8,336 nt of DNA from assembly GCA_946405475.1 (NCBI GenBank), contig CAMJHI010000086.1:1-8336 (forward strand), given 5' to 3'. Position numbers and translations under genes: made by a program. Origin of the DNA: an uncultured Clostridia bacterium. GTDB lineage: Bacteria; Bacillota; Clostridia; Oscillospirales; Acutalibacteraceae. The notes beneath the pieces are model-generated. The model was given only the letters and a program-made list of their open reading frames with translations. It was not told the origin of the DNA and did not search any database. Shown here piece after piece: positions 1-6,153 of this stretch (positions are counted from its first letter, which is position 1; every line of letters begins with the position of its first letter).

Positions 1-3000
1 TGATTGAGAGCATAAGCGGTGATGCCGTTGAGGAACCACGCGGGCTGATGCGCCGTGCCGGACAACGATTCGCCGTTGAGCGCGTTATAATAGCAGTTCA
101 TGGATTCGTCCGCGCCTTGATCATCCGCGCAAAAGCCGCCGGAAGTGCCGGTCGCCGTCACGACGCCGGAAGCATAGCAATTGAGAAGCGACGAATAGTT
201 GATGCCGCAGAAGCCGCCGACGTAGTCAACGCCCGTCACGCTGCCGGTCGCGCCGCAGCACTCGACCGAGCCGAAATTGTTGCCCAGCAGACCGCCCGCT
301 TCGCTGGCGCTGCAGCCACCGCGATCGACCGAGGAAACCGAACCGAAGGCATAACAGTTATAAACCGTGCCGTCTTCATTCATGCCGATCAGGCCGCCGA
401 CGGAGATGGCGCCGGAAACGTCGGCGTCAACGTAACAATCGGAAACGTCGCCGGTGAGGTAGCCGACCAGACCGCCCGCCTTCTGCACACCGTTCACGGT
501 GCAAGCCTCGATGCGGCAGTCGGTAACGGCGCAGGAAGCGGAGAAGCCCAGCAGCATGCCGACGTTTTCACCGCCGCTGACCGAGCCGTTTTGCAGCGTG
601 ATATGCTGCAGATAAGCGGAATCAGCGCAGCCGAACAGACCGATATTGTTGCCCGTGCTTTGCACGTGCAGACCGCTCAGGCTGAAGCCGCCGCCGTCGT
701 AGATGCCGCGGAACGGCTTTCCTTCGGAACCGATCGCGTCAAAGTTGCCTTCGACCGCCGCGTTGTGCAGCGCGATATCGGCCGTTTGCTGCCAGCAGGC
801 CGCTTCATAGCCGCTTTCCAGATTCACCAGATCGGCAAACAGGCGCAGCTCCTGTTCATTTGTGATCAGATACGGATGATCGTAATCCCCCGTGCCGTCG
901 AACTGCGGTTCAAACGCCGGGTGCGACGCATCGGCAAACACCGGATATCCGTCGCCCTGCGCCCAGAACGCAAGCCCGCAGGAGCGGTTCATGTCATACG
1001 CCAGCCAGCCGCTGTAAAAATGCGTGTCGGCCATGGCGGCGCCGCAGGAGGCATGGCGGAACGTCTCTTTGACGTAATAGGCGTTCGTTGTGGTGACGGC
1101 TGTGGCCTGCACGATGAACGCATCGGTCGTTTTGGCCGTGACAGCGCCGTAAGAATAACAGTTTTCAAACACGGTCGACAGCAGTTCGGCCGCCAGACCG
1201 CCCGCCAGCGTTTTGGCTGTAACGGCGCCAACGTTATAGCAAAAGCGGAAAGCGACCGGACCGAACGAATCGATCATGGCAGCCAGACCCGCCGCGTTGC
1301 CGGAACGGGACACGATCTCGCCCGTATTGAAGCAGCGCAGGATCTGACCCGGCGCACACACCGCGATCAAACCGGCGGCGCCGACAGCGCCTTCGATGCG
1401 CCCGGTGTTGCTGCAGTCGGTCAGCGGCGCAGAGAGCTTGCCGCCGAGACCGCCCGCGTAAGACTCGGAAACCACCGCCGCGCTGTTGGTGCAGCCGATA
1501 AGCTCACAGCCGCTTTGCTGCCCGCAGCCGACGATGCCGCCGGCGCAGTCAAACGCAGAGACCGTGCCGCTGTTGGAGCAGCCGCTGATCGTGACGTTCG
1601 CTTCTTCGATCAGACCGACGATGCCGCCCGCGTTGCTGCCGCCAAGCGGTGCCGCAGAGCCGTCGCCGACATACCGTTCGACAGTGACCGAACCGCTGTT
1701 GACGCAATCGGTCACGTCGCCGCCCGCCGAACCGGCGATGCCGCCGACGTTGAGCACACCGCGGCAGGTGGCCGCGCTCGTGCAGTTCGTGACGGTGCCG
1801 CCGCTCTTGCCGACAACGCCGCCGATGTAGCTGTAGCCGTCAAAGGCGCAGTCTTCCACCGTCAGATTTTTGATCTGTGCCGTTTCAGTCGTGATGCCGA
1901 AAATGCCCAGATAAGAGGCGTTTGCGTCCATCGCGTCATACCGGGCGGTGAAGCCGCGCAGCGTGTGACCGTTGCCGTCGAAAACGCCGCCATAGAAACG
2001 AACGTAATCGTCGTCCTGCGCCAGATAATCATAGCCGCCGATGGGCGTCCAGTTGACTGCATCGGTCGTGAACACGGTGTCGGTGCCCACGTGAACGTAT
2101 TTGCCCTCGTTCATGGTGATATCGGCGACCAGCTTGCCGTTGATGGTGCTGTTGCCGAATTTGACCTCTTCCGCGAACCATTCCAGCTGCGAAAGCGTTG
2201 CGATCTGATACACGCCGTCAGCGTCCTTCGGTGCTTCGTAGCGGGCGTAAACGGTCGTGTAATCGGTAATCGGCGAGGAAAAGTCATAGGGCGTGCCGTC
2301 TTTGTTGAACCAGCCGCGGAACGTCGTGCCCGCCGGACCGGTCGGATCCGCCGGCTGCGGGACGGGATAGCCGTGATCGACGTTCGCCGTGGAGATCAGC
2401 TCGCCGTTGGTCTGGCAGAACGAAACGTCATAATTGTCGCGGATCAGCCCGGTGACGGTGATGGTCTGATCCTCGGTGATGTTGCTGATGGTGTAAATGA
2501 TGCCGTAAAGCGGCGGATCCAGCTCGACCCCGTTGGCGTAAACGACGGGATCGGATTTGTCGCGGTACAGTTCGTCGATATCAAATGAAAACACGAAATC
2601 GCCGCCGTGCTCCACCTCGGTGGAATAGCCCTTGAGCGGGCGGATCACATACGCCTCGCTGACGGGAACGTTGACGTTGTAGCGGTTCAGCGACGGATCG
2701 TCAACGGTGATGACGAGGTTGCTCGTGACGTCGTCGATAGTGTAAAGCCCGTGGCGCAGCGCCACGCGGGCGCCGTTGCAGCGCACGACCGGCTGGGTCT
2801 GCGAATAAGCCGGATCGACCTCGATGGTGAACGAATAGTCATCGCCGTAATAGACCACCGTGCTCTCGCTGAGCGGATGGATGGTGTAATAAGGCGAGGT
2901 CGGCAGAGAAACGTAATAGCGGCTTGCGATCTCACCCGTGAAGCGGTAGCCCGTTGCGCTTTTGGCGGATTCGTCGCCGCTCAGATAATTGACGCCGTCG

Positions 3001-4055
3001 CCCAGCGCGCGAACGGTGTAATAATACAGGCCGTAGGTGGTAAAGAGGCTGTCGAAATTGCAGCTCAATCCATCGGTCACCGTGACGGTTTCCTTGAGCG
3101 AATAAGCCCCGGTGTTCTGATTGTAATAGTAAAGCTTCACCTCATAGCCCACGGCGTTTTCAACGGCGCTCCAGCGGCCGACCGGGTTGCTGTCACCGTC
3201 GGAGAAAACCGTTTCATCCCAGTAAATGCGCCGCGGCACGTTGAGCTTGGGGATGCCGGAAAATGAGGCGTGGAAGTATTTTTCGTTGTTGTAGCACGTA
3301 ATCACGCTGCCCGGCTCGGTGGCGCCCGCGCGGACAAAGCCGTTCGCGCTCCATTCCACGTAGTTTTCTTCATGCGCCAGATAGATCGCGCTGCTGCTGC
3401 CGGTGATTTCGACCGTTGTGTCGCCGCCGCTCATGAACACGTTGCCGCGGGAGGCGTAAAGCCCGTTCGTGCCGCGCAGCCTGATGTCGCCGCCGGTGAT
3501 GCGAACACCGTCCTGCGCCATGATCGCCTTACGGGTCGCGTTGATGATCACGGAGCCGGTCGTGTCGGCGGAAAAGCCCTTGAGCGCCATGATGCCCGCC
3601 ATGCCCTCCAGATGAAGCGAGGCGGATTCCGTGACCGAAACGCTGTAATCGGTCGAGATGCAGTACATGGAGTTGCTGTAGACCGTCAGCCGACCCGTGC
3701 CGGTGAAGGTGATGTCGCCCACCACGAGCAGTGGCGACGAATCGTCAAGACGAATGTAGTTGTCGCCGATGAGCTCAATGGTCATGGCGCCGCCGTAGGG
3801 AAACGCAAAGATCTGACCCTTTGGCGAAGACGAGGTGCCGAAGTTTTTGAGAGTGAGCTTGTCTTCACTCGCGTCGAACTTCCAATGATACAGTTCAAGC
3901 GAACCGGCGTCGAGGATCACCCTGTTATAAACGTTATCGTCAATGACGAGCTGCAGCAAGCCCTCGGCATATGTCAACGGGGCTGACATCAGAACACAGC
4001 AAAGACTGAGCACCACACAAAGCACGCGCGCCAATGCCTTTTGCTTCTTTTGCAT
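1..4055 (-). CDS. Giant secreted mosaic protein with Ig-like, InlB B-type and GLUG repeats (3' end outside window)
   Basis: The frame is open for 1351 codons from ATG 4055 to the window edge, so the C-terminus (and any anchor) is unseen. An AAGGAG ribosome site lies 8-9 bases upstream of the ATG. Residues 1-30 are a signal peptide: basic MQKKQK, a hydrophobic core, likely cleavage after TYA (A30/E31). Residues about 33-265 are strand/turn repeats (for example RGTNGLYASRGNVFMSGGD), resembling beta-helix carbohydrate-binding domains of gut Firmicutes. Residues 268-371 look like a fibronectin-III domain (VGRWSAVENAVGYEVKLYYY). Residues 380-455 and 459-537 are two related Ig-like units. Residues 542-608 form a Listeria-Bacteroides repeat (TFRGWFNKDGTPYDF...TTVYARYE). 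From 613 on are two GLUG solenoids with AGGIVG/AGGLVG motifs and NCYxxGxV turns; the second starts near 1052 (DHPYLITNEQELRLFADLVN). Such proteins are extracellular or cell-wall associated, usually adhesins or matrix proteins; the ligand here is unknown. Its own promoter lies just upstream. No frameshift was found. Confidence 0.9.
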   Translation of the reverse strand, partial: MQKKQKALARVLCVVLSLCCVLMSAPLTYAEGLLQLVIDDNVYNRVILDAGSLELYHWKFDASEDKLTLKNFGTSSSPKGQIFAFPYGGAMTIELIGDNYIRLDDSSPLLVVGDITFTGTGRLTVYSNSMYCISTDYSVSVTESASLHLEGMAGIMALKGFSADTTGSVIINATRKAIMAQDGVRITGGDIRLRGTNGLYASRGNVFMSGGDTTVEITGSSSAIYLAHEENYVEWSANGFVRAGATEPGSVITCYNNEKYFHASFSGIPKLNVPRRIYWDETVFSDGDSNPVGRWSAVENAVGYEVKLYYYNQNTGAYSLKETVTVTDGLSCNFDSLFTTYGLYYYTVRALGDGVNYLSGDESAKSATGYRFTGEIASRYYVSLPTSPYYTIHPLSESTVVYYGDDYSFTIEVDPAYSQTQPVVRCNGARVALRHGLYTIDDVTSNLVITVDDPSLNRYNVNVPVSEAYVIRPLKGYSTEVEHGGDFVFSFDIDELYRDKSDPVVYANGVELDPPLYGIIYTISNITEDQTITVTGLIRDNYDVSFCQTNGELISTANVDHGYPVPQPADPTGPAGTTFRGWFNKDGTPYDFSSPITDYTTVYARYEAPKDADGVYQIATLSQLEWFAEEVKFGNSTINGKLVADITMNEGKYVHVGTDTVFTTDAVNWTPIGGYDYLAQDDDYVRFYGGVFDGNGHTLRGFTARYDAMDANASYLGIFGITTETAQIKNLTVEDCAFDGYSYIGGVVGKSGGTVTNCTSAATCRGVLNVGGIAGSAGGDVTDCVNSGSVTVERYVGDGSAAPLGGSNAGGIVGLIEEANVTISGCSNSGTVSAFDCAGGIVGCGQQSGCELIGCTNSAAVVSESYAGGLGGKLSAPLTDCSNTGRIEGAVGAAGLIAVCAPGQILRCFNTGEIVSRSGNAAGLAAMIDSFGPVAFRFCYNVGAVTAKTLAGGLAAELLSTVFENCYSYGAVTAKTTDAFIVQATAVTTTNAYYVKETFRHASCGAAMADTHFYSGWLAYDMNRSCGLAFWAQGDGYPVFADASHPAFEPQFDGTGDYDHPYLITNEQELRLFADLVNLESGYEAACWQQTADIALHNAAVEGNFDAIGSEGKPFRGIYDGGGFSLSGLHVQSTGNNIGLFGCADSAYLQHITLQNGSVSGGENVGMLLGFSASCAVTDCRIEACTVNGVQKAGGLVGYLTGDVSDCYVDADVSGAISVGGLIGMNEDGTVYNCYAFGSVSSVDRGGCSASEAGGLLGNNFGSVECCGATGSVTGVDYVGGFCGINYSSLLNCYASGVVTATGTSGGFCADDQGADESMNCYYNALNGESLSGTAHQPAWFLNGITAYALN
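93..518 (-). repeat. GLUG solenoid, second block, about 27 residues per turn
   Basis: Turn cysteines fall at residues 1180, 1207, 1234, 1266, 1293 and 1321, giving spacings of 27, 27, 32, 27 and 28. Intervening GLUG motifs are AGGLVGY, VGGLIGM, AGGLLGN, VGGFCGI and SGGFCAD. The turns read DCRIEA, DCYVDADV, NCYAFGSV, CCGATGSV, NCYASGVV and NCYYNAL. The regular period is what stacked rungs of a right-handed beta-helix would give. The block ends in QPAWFLNGITAYALN at the window edge. Confidence 0.8.
1158..1850 (-). repeat. GLUG solenoid, first block, with cysteine ladder
   Basis: The block holds successive turns of the type [D/N/G/R]C[V/S/T/F/Y]N[S/T/V]G followed by a GG[I/L]xG motif. Turn cysteines fall at residues 736, 758, 784, 826, 855, 881, 908, 939 and 966, mostly 26-31 residues apart. 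The 42-residue gap between 784 and 826 holds an inserted loop containing ERYVGDGSAAPLGGSN. Examples are DCVNSGSVT, GCSNSGTVS, DCSNTGRIE, RCFNTGEIV, FCYNVGAVT and NCYSYGAVT. The later GLUG motifs are worn (AAGLIAV, AAGLAAM, AGGLAAE). Confidence 0.8.
2445..2918 (-). repeat. Two tandem Ig-like repeat units within the giant secreted protein
   Basis: Residues 380-455 and 459-537 share one layout. Each opens YxVxxPxSxxYxIxPL, continues with a VxYGDDYSFTIEV or VEHGGDFVFSFDI strand, then PVVRCNGARV or PVVYANGVEL, and closes with YTIDDVTSNLVITV or YTISNITEDQTITV. The similarity is at protein level with clear divergence, so the duplication is old and would not show as a DNA repeat. Modules of this kind commonly precede InlB B repeats in clostridial surface proteins and probably act as spacers. 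Confidence 0.75.
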
Positions 4056-4090
4056 GCCAACATCTCCTTTTTATATACTTATTCAAAGTA

Positions 4091-4119
4091 ATTATACCGC
4101 ATTTTTCGGCATTTGTCAC
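4091..4119 (-). promoter_or_regulatory. Sigma-A-type promoter of the giant secreted protein gene
   Basis: On the minus strand, GTGACA (five of six matches to TTGACA; 4119-4114) is followed by exactly 17 bases and then a perfect TATAAT (4096-4091). The ATG lies 35 bases beyond the -10 box, leaving a short leader that contains the AAGGAG ribosome site. No operator or riboswitch-like fold is evident in this leader. Confidence 0.8.
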
Positions 4120-4212
4120 GACCGAACCTATTTGTTTGTGTAGAAAATAGCGCCGCGCTCTTGTATAGAATCAACAAATGTGCTTTAATAGCAGCAAAGG
4201 AGATGATCAAAT

Positions 4213-4500
4213 ATGGTAACTCATATCGTATTCTGGCGCGTTCGGGAAGACGAACACAAACAGGCCAACATGGAACATATGCGCGAAATCCTCACCGCGC
4301 TCGTCGGCGCGGTGCCCGGCCTGCTCACCGCGCACGTCGGCTTCAACTTCAACCCCAAGGGGTATGATCTGGCTTTGTTCAGCACGTTTGAAAGCCGCGA
4401 AGCGCTCGACGGCTATCAGGTGCACCCCGCTCATCTGGAAGTGAAAAAGTTCGTGCATTCGGTCATCACCGACCGCTGCGTGGTCGATTACGACGACTGA
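4213..4500 (+). CDS. Dabb family (stress-responsive A/B barrel) protein
   Basis: This 95-residue cytosolic protein matches the Dabb fold over its whole length. It opens MVTHIVFWRVRED, has a helix with LTALVGAVPGLL (residues 28-39), then HVGFNFNPKGYDLALFSTFE (41-60), the family hallmark YQVHPAH (68-74), and ends KFVHSVITDRCVVDYDD. Dabb proteins form dimeric alpha-beta barrels. Members range from plant stress proteins to polyketide cyclases, and the role of the small clostridial versions is unknown. AAAGGAGATGA at 4196-4206 is the ribosome site for ATG 4213, with 10 bases between GGAG and the ATG. The ATG at 4203, inside that site, is in another frame and was rejected. The gene is transcribed away from the giant secreted protein gene. 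A -10-like TAGAAT lies at 4166-4171 without a convincing -35, so its promoter is uncertain. Confidence 0.88.
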   Translation: MVTHIVFWRVREDEHKQANMEHMREILTALVGAVPGLLTAHVGFNFNPKGYDLALFSTFESREALDGYQVHPAHLEVKKFVHSVITDRCVVDYDD

Positions 4501-4634
4501 CGGCGAAAACGCAAGGGTTTCGGCGGCTGATCGTTTATACTTTTTCATAAAACAGCATATTTTTTGAAAATTCTCTTGCATTTTTCTTGCGGATTTGTTA
4601 ACATGGTATGGATTGAAAACCGTGGAGGTATACC
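4501..4634. other. Intergenic, AT-rich; probably the control region of the DUF4474 gene
   Basis: This 134-base stretch turns markedly AT-rich after about 4530, against GC-rich neighbours. I see no clear Rho-independent terminator behind the Dabb gene, only a weak imperfect hairpin near 4504-4521 with no T-run directly after it. The second half carries a possible promoter and a GGAGG ribosome site (4624-4628) six bases before ATG 4635. CTTGC occurs twice, at 4575-4579 and 4586-4590, 11 bases apart. Confidence 0.5.
4576..4604 (+). promoter_or_regulatory. Possible promoter of the DUF4474 gene
   Basis: TTGCAT (4576-4581) is followed by 17 bases and TAACAT (4599-4604). The match to consensus is mediocre (about 3 and 4 of 6). 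Its position 30 bases before the start codon and the AT-rich setting support it. A TATACT at 4536-4541 is a better -10 match but lacks a -35 at the right distance. Confidence 0.3.
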
Positions 4635-5396
4635 ATGAACGAAACTGTAAAAAGCCGTTTACCGAAATCCCTGCTCTGTTTGCTCACGGCCTGCGTCATT
4701 CTGTTTTCCGGCCTTGCGCCCACAGCAGCCGCCGTTGTGCAGGAGCCGAGCATTCCCCGCGCTGTTTCCGATTCGCAGGAGCAGCCGAACGACGTCATCA
4801 TTCCGTTCGGCCTCATCAACTACAACGTCACGCAGCAGACCATCAGCGGCGTGGGCGAGATCGGCGCCTTCGGCGGGTTCGACAAGGATATGCGGCAGGA
4901 TATTTATTATTCCGCGCGCAACTGCTGGCAGCGCAATTTCGGCTACTGCAAGTTCTATGACGACGCCGCCCCCTATTTCTACATGAACTTCGAGTGCCTG
5001 CGCTTCTACTTCAACTACAACAGCAAGGATTATCTGATTCAGGCCTGGAAGGGGCAGTACGGCATCACGACCGGCTGCGAGGTCGGCATCTACTACAAGC
5101 CCGAAGGCAGCAAGAGCCAGCTCTTCAACGCGGTGCAGGACAAAGACATGCTGCCCATGTCCGTGACGCTTTACTACAAGGGCGCCAAAATGTTCTACCG
5201 CCCGATGGAGACCACCTGGTGGCAGACCGGCTTCCGCCTGTTCAAACAGTACCATTCCGACGTGCTGGGCATGAAATTCTCGATCGACTTCAAAAACCAG
5301 ACCATGCTCAAAGCCTTCCTCGGCTCGATCAAGAGCGATATGCGCATCACCTACAACGTGACCGGCACGACGATCAACGTCAACTGGGATATCTGA
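4635..5396 (+). CDS. Exported DUF4474 domain protein
   Basis: This 253-residue protein has an export signal: KSRLPK, then a hydrophobic stretch over about residues 12-28, and likely signal peptidase I cleavage after AAA (residue 33). A lipobox-like LTAC at 17-20 falls inside the hydrophobic core, so a lipoprotein cannot be excluded. A low-complexity linker (about 34-60) leads into a domain over about 85-250. That domain carries WQRNFGYCKFYDDAAP (98-113), FYFNYNSKDYLIQAWKGQYG (124-143) and TTGCEVGIYYKP (145-156). The aromatic-rich 'F.Y..KD..IQ.WKGQYG.TTG.E.GIY' pattern fits DUF4474, a family of unknown function common in Clostridia; I recognised it from memory. A GGAGG site six bases upstream sets the start. 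The gene ends at a strong terminator and is probably transcribed alone or weakly with the Dabb gene. Acting outside the membrane is inferred; no catalytic motif is recognisable. Confidence 0.75.
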   Translation: MNETVKSRLPKSLLCLLTACVILFSGLAPTAAAVVQEPSIPRAVSDSQEQPNDVIIPFGLINYNVTQQTISGVGEIGAFGGFDKDMRQDIYYSARNCWQRNFGYCKFYDDAAPYFYMNFECLRFYFNYNSKDYLIQAWKGQYGITTGCEVGIYYKPEGSKSQLFNAVQDKDMLPMSVTLYYKGAKMFYRPMETTWWQTGFRLFKQYHSDVLGMKFSIDFKNQTMLKAFLGSIKSDMRITYNVTGTTINVNWDI

Positions 5397-5415
5397 TCAC
5401 ACACACCGACAAAGA

Positions 5416-5455
5416 AACACCCGTTCAGGCTCTGATCCTGAGCGGGTGTTGTTTT
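5416..5455. terminator. Bidirectional Rho-independent terminator between convergent genes
   Basis: AACACCCGTTCAGG (5416-5429) pairs with CCTGAGCGGGTGTT (5437-5450) across a 7-base loop, giving a 14-base stem with one T-G wobble. On the plus strand it is followed by GTTTTGTT, ending the DUF4474 transcript 20 bases after its stop. On the minus strand it is followed by TCTTTGTC, ending the four-gene operon 7 bases after the DUF2461 stop. Both flanking genes converge on it. Confidence 0.88.
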
Positions 5456-5457
5456 GT

Positions 5458-6153
5458 TCATCGGAGAAGCGTTTGTCCGTACTCCTCGCTGACGCTCAGC
5501 AAAAAGCGGTAAAGCGGCTTCAGCTGCTGATAGATGCCGCGGATATCCTCGATAAAATCAGGCTTGGCGAGCTGACGGACGTCAGGGAAAGAATAGATAA
5601 AATAAAAATGTTTCGCGTTATAGAAGCGGGCCAGCTTATCGTTCGGGCAGCCCGGCTTTTCTTTTTTGTAGCTCTCGCAATGATAGACGGCGCCGGCCTT
5701 TTCCGCCGCGGCGGCCGCTTTTTCAAACGCTTTCGGGTTTTCCGTCAGATGGCGGCGAAAGATCTCCATCAGAGCGGGCGGCGCGTCATAAACGCCCACC
5801 CCGCCGGAATAGCTTTCGGGCGACACCTCAAACCACATGCACGGATAATACGGCAGCTCGTGCTTGTCGCGCATGAACATGGCCCACAGGTTTTCACGGT
5901 AAAGGTGCTTGTTTTTGGAAAACCGCGTATCGCGCCGGATGCGCGAAACCATGCGGACCGGGTCGATGGGGATCTGCGGGTCGATATCGATGATGGTGTC
6001 GGCCAGCGCCTCGATCACCTGCCGGATGGGGATGGTCATACCCTTTTTGAGCGTTTCTTTGTTTTGCTCATAAAAATCCCTGCTGTCGCGGAACGCGTTT
6101 TCGCTCATGAGCATGAGCGTTTCCACGGTAATGCCGTCATAGCGATAGTCCAT
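5458..6153 (-). CDS. DUF2461 (TIGR02453) family protein
   Basis: This 231-residue protein has no signal peptide or membrane segment, and its length is normal for the family. It shows the typical order. Residues 11-35 read ETLMLMSENAFRDSRDFYEQ and onward, matching the family's 'L..L..NN...WF..N' opening. The hallmark RIRRDTRFSKNKHLYREN lies at 71-88. Then come WFEVSPESYSGGVGVYDAPP (107-126), YKKEKPGCPNDKLARF (162-177), KHFYFIYSFPD (181-191) and a C-terminal helix KPLYRFLLSV. The function of the family is unknown. Its ATG shares one base with the stop of the YnbB gene (TAATG at 6155-6151). AAAAGGGGG lies 8 bases upstream, so re-initiation by coupled ribosomes is likely. It is the last gene of the operon; the bidirectional hairpin follows 7 bases after its stop. 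Confidence 0.88.
   Translation of the reverse strand: MDYRYDGITVETLMLMSENAFRDSRDFYEQNKETLKKGMTIPIRQVIEALADTIIDIDPQIPIDPVRMVSRIRRDTRFSKNKHLYRENLWAMFMRDKHELPYYPCMWFEVSPESYSGGVGVYDAPPALMEIFRRHLTENPKAFEKAAAAAEKAGAVYHCESYKKEKPGCPNDKLARFYNAKHFYFIYSFPDVRQLAKPDFIEDIRGIYQQLKPLYRFLLSVSEEYGQTLLR

Noticed and set aside
48..2588. 846-codon plus-strand open frame
   Set aside because: It is the exact codon-aligned mirror of the minus-strand giant gene, which has a signal peptide, recognisable domains, a ribosome site and a promoter. The plus frame has no recognisable domain.
2607..3986. Two further long plus-strand frames (2607-3266 and 3270-3986)
   Set aside because: Same mirror frame as above, broken only where the real gene uses a TCA serine codon; no family resemblance.
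4128..4150. Small hairpin CTATTT / AAATAG upstream of the Dabb gene
   Set aside because: A six-base AT stem with an 11-base loop is too weak to call a terminator or riboswitch.
4110..4180. Inverted repeat CATTTGT (4110-4116) and ACAAATG (4174-4180) in the divergent promoter region
   Set aside because: Only seven bases in AT-rich DNA with a 57-base gap; expected by chance and not placed symmetrically about either promoter.
4659..5255. Minus-strand frame of 198 codons
   Set aside because: Antisense to the DUF4474 gene, which has its own ribosome site, signal peptide and terminator.
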